A stretch of 64,000 nucleotides of DNA from Kalaharituber pfeilii (GCA_015179045.1 WHUZ01000128.1:1-64000), one strand, 5' to 3'; positions 50,526 through 62,049 are shown, counted from the stretch's first letter. Notes: generated from the sequence alone by a model not told the origin. Numbers and translations are program-made.

Positions 50526-51132
50526 CTACAAGCCTATGGCAGGGACCTAAAAAAAAACACTAGAATATGTGAAGTTGATAATCCAGCTGGCGCCGTTTGG
50601 CCATGGGTCAATAATCCAGCCGTTTGCGATGATCACGATCTGGCAGCTTGAGACATTGACGCTGTAGGTTCGGTTGATGTAGTTAATAGCCATCTAGGAT
50701 GAATTATAATGATTGGGATTGGGGTCCGCAATTCAAACAATGGTTCAAGCTTCTTGTGACATGGAAGCTTGTGTTGGTACAGTAAGTAATACTACTCGTT
50801 ACCAGCATTTAGTGCTGCAATAGCATGCCTTGGTTGAAATGCTGTGGCTACATTGCTATTGACCCAGGCCCCCAAGAGGAACGCTGCTGTTTTTCCTACT
50901 AATCTGTCCTCTCAAGAGAGAGGATACCCTGGTGCCACACCAGGTCACTGACCTCTCGCACGGACTATGCCCAGCCTCCATTTTGCATCACTAAATGCTG
51001 GTAACAAGTACCAACATTTGATCTACCTACCCCACAATGTTGGCACCTGTGTCACAGTGTCATGGCGTAAAGTTTATCGTCTGATGAGGTCCGGGAGCGG
51101 CAGGCAGAATCTGTCTGTCCGGAGAGGTTCCG

Positions 51133-52070
51133 GGCTAGGGCTGATTGGTTACAGCACTCTTGATTTCCACCTCCACTGGAAAAGCCGGATCGAGAAAGCC
51201 AGGAAACTCATGAGCGCACTGTACAGACCACTGGAATACCTGGGGACCAGAAGGAGGGTGTCCACACTCGCAGGCATAATGGGGGACAAAGGACTGAGAC
51301 AATGGAGATACCAGATAGAAAAAGAAGAGTCACCGGAGTGCAGGTGGTGTGGAAAAGCTGTTACGGAGTCTACGATGATGTAGCTGAAATGAGGGTGTAA
51401 CTTAGGACAACGCTTGAAGCTTGACCATCTCTCGAAGGCAGAAGGCCCTCCTTATATAGCCAGCTCCCCGCGCATGCCCACTGTATGTTCGATTGCTTAT
51501 GCTATCTATGCTTAACAATCGATATCAATGCTTAACAATCAATAACAATGTCTGAGGCTGTGCACAACAAGCCTACGCGTACTCTTGCCACTCAGTGGCG
51601 CAACTCACTCAACCATGCGCTCCGCTTGTGATACACTTCCGTGACCCGACCTGTCAATTGTATTGCCCTGCTGTAGCTATCGGTTGATCAGGCCGAATGG
51701 TCACTAGCAGCCTTACGGGTCAACTCAGGTGGATATCCCCAGCATCTCTGGGTAGGCCCGTGACAAAAGCCCTCGAGAATTACAGACACATAACGAAAGA
51801 CTGTGAGGCGTGGAAGAAGAGATTACCGGGAGGCGAGGCGGAGATGAAGATGCCAAAGGGGCGGGAGAAGGGGAAAAAGAAAGAGGGGCAGAAGGAGGGG
51901 ATGAAACTGGTTGAGGTGTTGGACTGGGCAATGAGCTAGGTTCTTGGTTTCAAACACTCTACGTCTCTTTATGATTTATCAGTTACTATTTGTTCTTTAT
52001 GTACCTAACACCTCGCCGTAGCCTATCAGGCGGCACGCGAGTAATGAAATAAAAAAAAAAAAAAAAAAAG
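51133..52070 (+). mobile_element. LINE continuation right of the Mutator-like element; chimeric C-terminus with tail A
   Basis: The first 80 bp (STLDFHLHWKSRIEKARKLM) continue the tail-B-lineage reverse transcriptase of 48582-48825. At about 51215 the sequence switches to YRPLEYLGTRRRVSTLAG, LRQWRYQIEKEESPECRWCG, which belong to the tail-A lineage. After the solo LTR (51359-51765) the finger resumes (ENYRHITKDCEAWKKRLPGG) and the frame stops at 51939. Tail A (52011-52048) and poly-A close the unit. Confidence 0.8.
51359..51765 (+). repeat. Solo LTR inside the LINE zinc-finger region
   Basis: It begins TGTTACGG and ends CCCGTGACA, 407 bp, with AAAGC duplicated at 51354-51358 and 51766-51770. 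A TATATAGCC motif lies near 51455. It splits the CX2C pair of the finger from its His and last Cys. Confidence 0.9.
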
Positions 52071-52074
52071 TCTA

Positions 52075-52554
52075 GACTAGGTATATTAATAAGCTAAAGA
52101 AAGTAGTAGAGAAACTTGTAGTAAGAGTAAATATAAAAGAAATACTAAATGGAGTAGATAGTAATGAGGAGAATACAGTTGTAAAATAGTTTAGATTAGT
52201 TATTAATATTATATAATTAAGCTTATATTAGCTTAAACTAATTTAAGCTTATTTTCTACTTGATAAGTATAGTTTAAATCGAGCTTACTTATACTTACTA
52301 ATCTATAAAGTAGCTTAAGCTCATTCTTTAGCTTAGTTTAAGCTAGCTTATACTACTTACTAAACTAGTTAGGCTTATTAAATTTATTATTTAATTTATT
52401 AATTAAGTTAATTTTTATTTTTAATAAAATCTAACTTGTATTAAGAAACTAATAAGTTTAACTAATAAAATACTTATAACTAATACAAACACTATTAATA
52501 TATAAAGATAAATAATTTAAACTACTTGTACTACAACTAATACCTTAAATGGCG
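52075..52554. other. AT-rich tract
   Basis: Almost only A and T with many TTAA and TAAGCTTA-like words and no open frame. From about 52500 it becomes the left arm of the palindrome described next. Confidence 0.5.
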
Positions 52555-52949
52555 TGACACTGAAAGTTTTCCAACTGGATAAGAAAGTGAAGCCTGAAGT
52601 TCATCTGATTTGATAATTCGTATATAGATTTCCTGTACTCTAGCATAAGTATTTTTTTTGATTACTTCAAATTGAAGTCGGTTTCTCATTTTTCGTTCAA
52701 TATTATATCATAGTAGTGCTATCGTGATACTAGTGAAAATCTTTACGTAAGTATTTTTTTGGGTTACTTTTCTTATTTTTTATTCAATATTATATCATAG
52801 TAGTGCTATCATGATACTAGTGAAAATCTTTACATAAGTATTTTTTTGAGTTACTTCAAATTGAAGTGAACGAAAAATAAGAAACCAACTTCAATTTGAA
52901 GTAACCCAAAAAAATACTTACGTAAAGATTTTCACTAGTGTCACGATAG

Positions 52950-53680
52950 TGTTACGGCTAAGGTGAGACTTACCCGAGCAGGGGAACACTTACCCTGAAT
53001 CCTTAGTAAGGCCAGTGCTGCTAGACCGGACTGATCACCCGTTAGGCTTGGCAGAGGATTCTTTGTGTTTGAATAGGGTAGTGCTAAGGAAGTGTGTGTC
53101 ACCGTTGATTGTAAGGTCTTTAGGCCTGGCACTCGGTTTATGAAGCTAATATGCGCACATGCCCTAGTACATGTTATTATCTAGCATCTGTACTACGTTG
53201 CATGTTTCTTTGTTATGATTATTGGCATTGTTGAATCGCCGTTTCTTTATTTACTTGCCTAGTCATGTATGATGTGCTCAGTCTATTTAAGCACAGGCGA
53301 TAGCACAGTTGAAGAATCAAGACACAAGCGGTGTTCTAAGTTCTCTATACTTCTGAAACCTATCGTTTCCTCATTACGCCCGTGAATCGCTCCGCTCCGC
53401 TGCGCGCTCCACGCAAAACAGCTGCCCTTCCGGCCCGCCGTATATACACCTCTGTAGCCTTTCCGGCCCGCAGTATATACGCCTCCGTAGCCTCTTCGGC
53501 CCGCAGCACATACGCCTCCGTGGCCATCTCGGCCCGCAGCATATACGCCTCCGTAGCCTTTTCGGCCCGCAGTATATACGCCTCCGTAGCGACTCCGGCC
53601 TGCCGAATACGCACCTCCGTAGCCGTAACATCCAGTGCCTTCCAGCGCCCACCGGAGCCTAGCCCCTCACGCCCGTAACA
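52950..53680 (+). repeat. Solo LTR (731 bp) with GATAG duplication
   Basis: It begins TGTTACGGCTAAGG and ends CACGCCCGTAACA; GATAG flanks it at 52945-52949 and 53681-53685. A TATTTAAGC motif near 53284 may be its TATA region. Confidence 0.92.
53425..53622. repeat. 33-bp tandem repeat, six copies, within the solo LTR
   Basis: Six head-to-tail units such as CGGCCCGCAGTATATACGCC plus TCCGTAGCC. The unit length is a multiple of three and gives SIYASVAFPAR-type peptides, but within an LTR this is probably not coding. Confidence 0.88.
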
Positions 53681-54319
53681 GATAGCACTCAAGAATTATA
53701 ATAAAAATGTAGTAATTACCAACAGACAATCCTGAATATATCGTGAATATTAGACAGGCTTCACCGAATTATCAAATCGGATGAACTCCAGGCTTCACTT
53801 TCTATTAATACTTACATAAAGATTTTCACTAGTGTCACGATAGTACTACTATGATATAATATTGAACGAAAAATAAGAAACCAACTTCAATTTGAAGTAA
53901 CCCAAAAAAATACTTACGTAAAGATTTTCACTAGTATGATATAATATTGAACGAAAAATGAGAAACCGACTTCAATTTGAAGTAATTCAAAAAAATACTT
54001 ATGCTAGAGTACAGGAAATCTATATACGAATTATCAAATCGGATGAACTCCAGGCTTCACTTTCTTATCCAGTCGGAAAACTTCCAGTGTCATGCAAGAA
54101 GAGGAAAAATTTTATACTTATTAGATATAGATAGCTCAATTTTCTTATCTTAAAATCTAGACTACTAGTTTAAGGTATTAGTTGTAGTACAAGTAGTTTA
54201 AATTATTTATCTTTATATAGAAGAAATAACTAGTCTAAGCTAGTTTTATTAAGAGAAGTAGTTTGATATATATTAGTTTACTATATACGAAATTTAAAAA
54301 AACTAAAAATATAGATAAA

Positions 54320-54918
54320 TGCCACGGCCCGCTTCTTATAGCCTCCGCACACCAAGGTACGACGGCCGGCAAGCCACGAGCGCCGGACGCCTCCCGCTAG
54401 CAGCCGGCAAGCTCATAGAACCGGCTACCAATTGGTAGCTAGCAAGCTGCCAGTATAGCCCGCCTGTCAGTACAGCCCGCCTGCCAGTACAGCCTGTCTG
54501 CTATGAAAACTCTGCCTTCACTACTCTGTTCTTACTAGTGCCCTCGTCGCTGCTTCTACCTTTGTATTATGATTCTTAGCTAATAAACCTATTATGTAAC
54601 CCTAAGACTCTATCCTGCCCTCATGTAAATAGTTCTTTCTCTCCTTGTCTGTTGTCTTGTCTTCTTAATAGCCCCATATAGTTCCTCGCAGTCCATATAT
54701 TCTTGTTATTCTTGTCAATCTCTAGATCTAATTCAGTACCTGATCTTCTCTGCCTTTTCACTATAGCCTGCCACCGCCGCTGAACTGGAACTACTGAACT
54801 ACTTTCTGCAAGCCTCTCCTGTCGAGCCTATACCGTTCAGCGCTTGCGATTCTACTGTTACCCTGAACCGGTCGTATCGCTTAGCAGCACCAGCTCACCG
54901 CCGGCCCGCCGCATGACA
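54320..54918 (+). repeat. Solo LTR (599 bp) with ATAAA duplication
   Basis: It begins TGCCACGGCCCGC and ends CCGCATGACA, with ATAAA at 54315-54319 and 54919-54923. It is GC-balanced while both flanks are extremely AT-rich. Confidence 0.88.
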
Positions 54919-54923
54919 ATAAA

Positions 54924-55019
54924 TAAGAATATCTTTTTGTTAATAATTATAGATACTTTGAAATTATACTTATTATTAGTAAGTAAGTAGTAGTAATACT
55001 TTATAAGTATTATAAAGTC

Positions 55020-55051
<32 letters not shown>

Positions 55052-55835
55052 TTTTATTAATCGCGTGCCGCCCTATGGGCTATGACGATGTTTAAGTACA
55101 TAGAATAGGAAAGTAGAAAATATATATAAAAACCCTTACTCCTTTCCTACCTACTCGATATAAAGTCTATAATAATATAGTTAAAATAAGAGTATAACTA
55201 AAAATAATACTTAAAGTTAAACTATTTTTTAAAGATAGACAACTCTTATTATATATATATATATATATATATATTCTTTTATTACTCTCTTATTATATAG
55301 TTAACTTTTTATATATACTAATTTTATATTACTATTATTATATATATACTATTTCTATTAAATAATATATATATAACTTAAAAATTAATAATAATATTTT
55401 AGTAACTAAAGTTATATATAATAAATCTATATATATATTTTATTAATTAATAGTATAACTTACTTTAATAATATTTTCTTTTTAAAAGATACTTTGATAA
55501 TCTAATTTATTAATTATATTATATTATTATTAAATTAATAATATTATAAGTATATTAACTTATTAATTAAATTTAGTTTTTTTTTTTTTTTTTTTTATAA
55601 AATTTAACTTATTTTATAAAACTAATTAGTTAATTAATAAGTACTTATAATTAATATATATATTATTTATTTAAAAAAACTTTAAATATATTATTTTTTT
55701 ACTATAATTTTAAATTCTAAGAAGTTTTAATATTTATTTTATAAGTTATTTTATAAATTTTATTAAATTAGTTATTTAAATACTTTTAATATAATAATAG
55801 TAATTTATAACTATAAATTTTAACTAGTTCTTAAA
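54924..55835. other. Extremely AT-rich tract with a tail-A copy
   Basis: Long TATATA runs and TTAATTAA words; G and C are rare. A tail A in minus orientation (ATCGCGTGCCGCCCTATGGG, CTATGACGATG) lies at 55045-55092 with TATATATA on both sides. No gene is present. Confidence 0.6.
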
Positions 55836-56349
55836 TGTCACAGCCCACCTACGCACGCATCGATATCATCCTTTTCCGCAGCCGACAAGTCAAGCCGAGC
55901 CGACGTGGCAAGCCGGAAGGTGCGACCTTACTAATAGCCGACTCGGAAAGGCTTGACAAGCCGTCCCGGTCAGGTTGATTAGCCCTCTGACAGCTCATTG
56001 ATATGCCTTCCAATATTAGCATCACCATTGCCGCTCTTGCATTCCGGATTCTCTTTCTCATATCGTTATAGTCCTGTATTCCCTTTCTATGTCAATTCCC
56101 CAGCATATAAGGGCCCCAAGCCCGCCTCTGTAGATAGCTCTTCTTCTCCTTGTCCGTTGTCTTGTTAATCAATAGACCCGTCTGGTTTCTCCTACTCCTC
56201 CGCCGCTGCCCTTGCTATAGTCCGTGATCCCTAGCCGCCGAGCCGCCGCCGCCGTAGTCCTCGACCCATAGCCGCCGAACCGCCGCCGATACCCAAGCTG
56301 ACCGTACCCCTTGGCAAGACCTCCGCCCAAGATCCCCGTCGACGTTACA
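55836..56349 (+). repeat. Solo LTR (514 bp)
   Basis: It begins TGTCACAGCCC and ends CGACGTTACA. TTAAA before and TTATA after are four of five alike. A CATATAAGGGCC motif near 56104 looks like a TATA box. Confidence 0.8.
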
Positions 56350-56680
56350 TTATATATACTTAATAGAAGTACTAATTAATATGAAATACTATATACTTAC
56401 TTTCAAGATATATTAATTCTCTGTTTAGATACTTCTTTATATAAATAGTATAATAGAGCTATAGTATTAGAAGTTAATAATCAATATAAAATTTGTAATA
56501 TAATTAATATAATACAAAACCTATTAATAATTATAATCTAATATGAACTAAAGTAGAAATATCAAAAATCTATACTATTTGAACTACTTTATTATTTTAT
56601 GATATTTTTATAGCAAAATCTTTATTTCTTATAAAACTGAGAAGGTTCAAAGTTTTTTTTACTTTCTTAGAAAATGTAGC
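56350..56680. other. AT-rich tract
   Basis: A continuation of the AT-rich composition seen before the solo LTR. I see no frame or element. Confidence 0.5.
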
Positions 56681-58700
56681 AAATGTTACATGCCAAGCCC
56701 AATACAAATAGATTAGTCATCAAAGGGTTCCCCGCCGGTGACCTATATATACAGTACATGATTTTTGAAGGCCTCTGTTCCATATTGATAACCATCCTTA
56801 TATGCCTGCATAATATAAAGATACTTATTATAATAACGCCAAATAGCGATGTCTGAAATAGAAAAAAGAGCTTTGGGTATAGTTTCTCGTAGACCTGCAA
56901 TAGACTCTGGAAAAACCTTCTATGAGTGGTGCGAGCGTGGGCAGCTGTAGACGTAAACCGAGTGTGTAATGCGACCGTGTAAAGTGAACGTGGCTGAAGG
57001 GTGCGCGATTGCTCAAGCAGCAAAATGAACACACATGGTGCTGCTTATTAATCCTGGCCGGGAATGTTACATGTCGATTATTAACTTCCGGCACCGTATG
57101 TAAGTAATAGAATTTCATGCATGTACCCATGTAAATGGTGTCCTTAGTCATCGGAACCACTGACTCCGCATACAGCTGTCTCCAACCATATCCTTGCTGG
57201 CCTGTCGCAGTGGGCCCAGAAGCTGAGACAGCACAGATGTTAAGATGCTACTGGCATGGCTTGACGTTACCATGGGAGCGAGACTTGGCACAATAGGGAG
57301 ATCATTATTCCTTCCGAGCGGGCAACAGTCTCGCCACGTTTGTTTGGAAGAGTTTTCGTAACTTGTAATTGCAGGGTTTGTGTAAATAAAGAACCTAGTT
57401 ACGATAAGGCTGGAGGTAGGTGCTTCCTGTCAGTTCATGCAGAGCGTCCGGAGGCATCCTGTGAGGAACTGGATTTGAGATCGCAGCAACCTGAAATACC
57501 TCACGGTGCCTCCTAACTTACATCGTGATTGGCGACTCATCCCTCTTCAGGCGATAGTGCCCTGCCACACTGCTTCCTCCGTCAGCCTTGCCAATAAACA
57601 TGCCTGTCATCCTCAGCGCAGTTAACTTACCTATTTGTCATCACTGTCATTGAGTTACCAATATGTCACTGTCGCTTGATGCGCGTATATCTCAATACAG
57701 CAACAGCAATGCTGGTCTTCGCAGTCAGATCTAGTGCATTGGAAGGACATCTACCAGTGTTCCAATGGGTGGCGAGGGAGAAAAGTGTGGTTTGCAGGTA
57801 GGACAGACTGGTTGCGCCTGGTGTGGGTGCTCCAACGCCTTCCTATTCGGGTGACCCTGCCTGAAGCGGCGTGGATCAACAAAAGGGGTCAAAGGCTACT
57901 CCACGGCTTTCAAGTCCGCATGGACCTGCGCCGACCTGACCAGTTGAGCGACATTGAATGACACGCCGTTCCAACAATGATACAGTATGCCGATCATGAT
58001 AGCTATGACATGCATGGACTTGTCTTATCCATTTCCAATGTTTCTCTTTTCTTTGTGATATTCCATTGGAGCCACAACAGCACCATACCAACAAGCCCGA
58101 CTGAAATCACATGCATCATACTACCTACCAACCCTATCCATTCCGCTGTTCCCGTCCCGTTTTCTGGCACCCCTGTCCCTTTCCAACGTATTCTGGCCTT
58201 ACAGAGCACGCATGAAAGCCCGCCTCTCCGTAAGCCAAGAATACGTAATGGGGAAGGCGTTGAGCGCAATAGGGATCGATCGATGGGGGCCTTGCTGAGT
58301 GTAGGGCTGAGGTGCATCTATATTATCAATAATCCTCGTGTAACCAATGAAATGGTGTTAGGTGACACATGTGCAAATGAGGGTTCCGCAACCATCAACC
58401 ATGTTAGCAACCATTGAGTTTGCTTTTACAAGGCGTACCTCACTTCCGAAGTTACAAAAGTGCGATCCCACTGGAAATCGATGCCATGACAGCCTGTGAA
58501 TGGGACCATTATAGGACATGTGATCATGCTGACTCAGGAAATTTAAAATTACTATTTGGCAGCAACCATGTCAGAATATGTTTTGTTGTATGCGAGCGAT
58601 ACCATATATTCGTAGATAATATCATATCTTACGATTGCGCTCACCTATAAGAGCGTGGTGAACTGGATGTGTATTGGTAGATCCTTACGGTATTAAGTAG
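56681..58700. other. Gene-poor region with short uncertain frames
   Basis: Several frames of 70-146 codons overlap on both strands (for instance 57977-58417 plus), but none shows a domain, intron support or a clear start context. I do not call a gene here. Confidence 0.4.
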
Positions 58701-58703
58701 GCT

Positions 58704-58750
58704 TTTTTTTTCTTTTTCTTTTTTTTTTAAGCTGTTCGCCATGGCAGGGC
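58704..58750 (-). mobile_element. Half-tail-B insertion lacking the 3' half
   Basis: On the minus strand only GCCCTGCCATGGCGAACAGC plus TT was inserted before the poly-A run. TATTAAGTAGGCT (58691-58703) and TATTAGGTAGGCT (58751-58763) form the duplication with one mismatch. The poly-A directly follows the first half of the tail, so the RNA template itself was shortened and polyadenylated. Confidence 0.82.
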
Positions 58751-58769
58751 TATTAGGTAGGCTTAGAGT

Positions 58770-59110
58770 GCTGGTACTGCGCCAGAGGTATCTTTGTACA
58801 AAATTCTAGCGTCACTATGGCTCGCAAGCCTCGCATTGATATGGACTTAAGTTAGGAGCCTTGGATATATATAGAAATAACAAAAGCAATCGCACTTAGC
58901 AGGGCGGGGGATAATTTGGCAAAACGGTCAATAGTGATCCTAACATGGTAGGGTCACCAACTTGGCATTGCGGCCTCGCATTATACGGTGCTCAATCCTT
59001 CATCTGTCTATTGATTACCTAGGCAATGGCGGCATATGTACCTAGGCCTTTCTATCCCAGTTTCTTACCACTTCACAGGAAATAAGTGAGCGGGGATAAA
59101 CCTTAGCTCA
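58770..59110. other. Intergenic, nothing supported
   Basis: No coding frame, RNA gene or repeat is recognised. Confidence 0.45.
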
Positions 59111-59114
59111 ATGA

Positions 59115-59185
59115 ACTACCCGCCATGGCGAACAGCAGTACGCGGGGTTAGGTGATACAGGGGAAAAAAGTAAAAAAACAAAAAA
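59115..59185 (+). mobile_element. Tail-B copy
   Basis: ACCCGCCATGGCGAACAGCA, then GTACGCGGGGTTAGGTGATA and an A-rich end. No clear duplication is seen. Confidence 0.6.
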
Positions 59186-59924
59186 CGATTAGTAGCTGGA
59201 AGGGGGTTGTACTACACATAGTAAGACAGCTTGCGGCAGATTATGATTACTCCTTCGGCAGTTGAATTGTCCCTAGAATTGATTCATATACGAGAATAAC
59301 CCTGCTATTCAACATTCAGAGTGTAACGTTGACCGCAACGTTAATTTTGGTATAAGACGCATCTAGACCTGAACTAGGATGAACTGCCCTCTCTGAAACA
59401 CACAACATCTAACACTAATCTTGGTGCCTAATATGTCGATCAATCAACGTTTATAGGGCGTCCTGCTATGGAACCCTTGTGCCTGCGGCTCAGCCTTGGA
59501 CGAGCAGTGCAGCGATTATGTAATGGCGGGGAAATGCTGCGGGTAATCCTATTTGCGATGCATCCGACATAAATTGTGCCCTAGAATCAAGGTCGCTCAG
59601 AAATGCACAGCTTGTGACTGGAACGTATGAATGATTATTTTTCGGTAGAAAGACCAATTGCAACCTGAATTCTGCAGTACCCGAAGGCCACATTTGAGAC
59701 TTCTGCGTCCTTACTACGTTCAACATTTGCGACTTAATTGCCAGTCATCACAATGCATATGCACATCCTGCCAAAACGAACTATACTTTGCTGATAATTA
59801 TAGTCGAACCTCTCGTATTGGACCCTGCCATGCTGGATAACGTGCCTTAGGGGATCAATTTTGCCGGCCGGAGGCAATTGGGCCGGTGGGGTTACTGGAT
59901 GTTTGTTTTATTGGATAAGACTCG

Positions 59925-59995
59925 CTAGTCCCTGCCGCATCCAATATAACAGGCTGCAAGCGGGGTTACAAAAAAACATTCCAAGATCCCAAGTT
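59925..59995 (+). mobile_element. Degenerate tail-B copy
   Basis: GTCCCTGCCGCATCCAATAT then AACAGGCTGCAAGCGGGGTT and a short A run. The outer parts fit tail B; the centre is altered. The region 59190-59920 before it contains no gene that I can support. Confidence 0.5.
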
Positions 59996-60146
59996 CGATT
60001 GTACTCCGGTCAGGTACATGCTCATCCTCCAGGATGGAGCATTGTGACTCTGGTACCCCTGCAACACATTGCAAAGTTATGAGTAACCTTCCTCTTACGG
60101 AGGTAAAAATCATTTTCGGGAAGAATTGGGTGGGTGCGAAAGCTGT

Positions 60147-60156
60147 TATATAAATA
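60147..60156 (+). promoter_or_regulatory. TATA box of the carboxylesterase gene
   Basis: TATATAAATA lies 75-84 bp upstream of the start codon, a good distance for a short 5' UTR. Confidence 0.6.
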
Positions 60157-60230
60157 GTCCACCCATTGAACGAGCAGAGCATTCCTCCCCACAACGATAG
60201 CAGAAAGCGAAGAGAATAATCACAACCAAC

Positions 60231-61999
60231 ATGCAGCTCAAATCAATGTTGAGCTGTCTGCTCCCTATCTACCCTCTCCTATTGTTGCCCATTTGCGCTG
60301 CCGGCCCAAGTGTTTCGCAGAACACTCAGGTGTCCTTGACGGCGCCGCTAACTCCGACTGTCACCGCCCCCTTTGGCAAGATCGTTGGGCGGCGCGGCCG
60401 TTACGACCGCTCAGTGCACGAGTACCTTGGCATTCCATATGCACATCCTCCCACTGGCTCTCGCCGCTTCAGCCCACCTGTTAGGCTCCCAAATCGCCCT
60501 GCCAATGCTGACCCGATCGTTGCCACCAAATTTGGTCTATCATGTCCTGGGCTTCCGCTGACCTTCGAGCCATACCCCTGGACTGGAGAAGAAGAGGGAG
60601 AGGACTGTTTGACCTTAAACATCTGGACTAAGCCAGGAAGGACTAATGCGCCAGTCCTTGTCTGGATTTATGGCGGAGGGTTTGTGGCAGGGGGAACTGA
60701 TACAATCTTGTACGATGGAACCATTTTTGCCCGAAATAATGACGTGGTGATTGTTACGGTAAAGTAATTAGCCCCATATGGCCACTCTACGGATAGTACT
60801 CATTCCATACCTGCAATTGCTAACTACTTGCTCTAAAGCTATCGCACCAACGTTTTTGGTTTCCCCAATGCCCCCGGCCTCGAAACCTACAATCTCGGTC
60901 TGCTAGACCAACGACTAGCACTGGAGTGGATCCGTGACAACATTCACTCCTTTGGTGGCAATCCTGACAGAATTACCCTCTTTGGCGAATCTTCCGGTGG
61001 TGCTACTGTGGACATCCATGCCTACGCATGGCCAGATGATCCCATTGTTAAGGGCTTGATTGCACAGAGTGGCAATACAGGGCTCCTACCAGTGATTGGC
61101 GCCCCCGACAACTTTAATGCATGGGCTAATTTAACTGAAAATGTGGGTTGTGCAGGGAAGCGGAGTGAGGTGGAGAAACTCAAGTGCATGCGAGATCTGT
61201 CATGGCGGAAGTTGGTAAAAGGGTTGGTGAAAATGCAGAGTTGTCAGGAAGCGGAGTTTCTCGGGTTCGGGCCAAGGATGGATGGGAAGACCATATTTTC
61301 AGTGGAGGAATATAGGCGCAGGGGAGAACTGGGCTTATTCGCCAAAGTGGTATGGAAACTTCCCTCCCTGAGCACCTATTACTTTGTGGGCATATCTGAC
61401 ATTACCTCAGCCACTTTTGATCGGCAACAACAACGAAGAAATCGGTCCAGGGCAAAAGCTTGGCCATGCCCTTCCAGACTGTCCGCCACCGGAGTTTGGG
61501 GAGCTTTTCAGCCCTGACGTCCTAGGAAAAATTCAGACAGCGGTCTATTTCACCTGCACAACCCTAACGGCTGCTCGCTATAGGTATAAATTGACTTCCC
61601 GTTTCTTTTATATACCGGTAGTGTACAATCGATTTTGACATATTGTGCAGGATACATCACCAGGTCCCGACATGGCGTTACCGCTACTATGGCTCCTCCA
61701 ACACCGGACAAGGTGCTGGCCACTCTGCTGAATTGCCCGTCCTCTTCGGTGCAGCATTCCATCGCGGAAATCTTACTGAGCGCGACCAGGTTTTCATGAA
61801 ATACTTTCAGTCTGTATGGACAAGATTCGCAGCTGCACCATCTACCGGGCTGAGCTCTTCGCCTTTCAATTTGCCGCAGTATAATCCAAGAAAGAAGACG
61901 CTAATTAGGCTCGATTATGAAATGGAGGTCAAGGCAAGCACTACAGAGCCGAGGTATTATGAGGGAGTGTGTGACATCTTGGCGATTCCGGGATTGTGA
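60231..61999 (+). CDS. Secreted type-B carboxylesterase/lipase, four exons (521 aa)
   Basis: Exons are 60231-60763, 60839-61349, 61411-61583 and 61651-61999; introns of 75, 61 and 67 bp start GT, end AG and keep the frame. The enzyme hydrolyses carboxylic esters. A signal peptide (MQLKSM, hydrophobic LLPIYPLLLLPICA) indicates secretion. The domain shows EYLGIPYAHPP, the EDCLTLNIW motif, the oxyanion-hole WIYGGGF, the nucleophile elbow GESSGG (Ser near residue 229), an acidic residue in GNNNEEIG (near 357) and the catalytic His in GAGHSAELP (near 430). Length and motif order fit the alpha/beta-hydrolase type-B family. Substrate cannot be told from sequence; fungal members include lipases, feruloyl- and cholinesterase-like enzymes. 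The ATG at 60231 follows a TATA box by 75 bp. A tail-B unit lies 50 bp behind the stop. Confidence 0.92.
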
Positions 62000-62049
62000 T
62001 GTGGTGCAGGTGAGAAAGGGTGTCGTTGGCTATGCGCATAGGCGAGCCT

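Larger units (their letters stand above)
48826..51132. mobile_element. Non-autonomous Mutator-like element, copy 2, carrying a nested LINE
   Basis: The ends are the same as those of 36724-37984, in opposite orientation. The host duplication is GGCTAGGGG on the left (48817-48825) and GGCTAGGGC on the right (51133-51141), eight of nine bases alike. The extra length compared with copy 1 is due to the LINE at 49511-50525, which landed in the interior tail-B relic. Confidence 0.88.
52500..54222. repeat. Large palindromic element with long inverted arms
   Basis: The inner arms (52555-52735 and 53935-54092) begin TGACACTGAAAGTTTTCCAA and TGACACTGGAAGTTTTCCGA on opposite strands and stay similar for about 170 bp. 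Outside these, AGATAAATAATTTAAACTAC at 52507 is again inverted at about 54190-54216. Inside, TACTTCAAATTGAAGT is itself a palindrome and occurs several times in both directions. No frame is open. A solo LTR (52950-53680) is inserted near the centre. It may be a non-autonomous TIR element that grew by inverted duplication. Confidence 0.7.

Noticed and set aside
56667..57160. Overlapping minus-strand frames of about 110 codons
   Set aside because: Two frames overlap with no domain and border an AT-rich tract; chance is the simplest view.
57734..58417. Two plus-strand frames of 75 and 146 codons
   Set aside because: No domain, no intron signal, no homologous copy and weak start context; cannot be told from chance.
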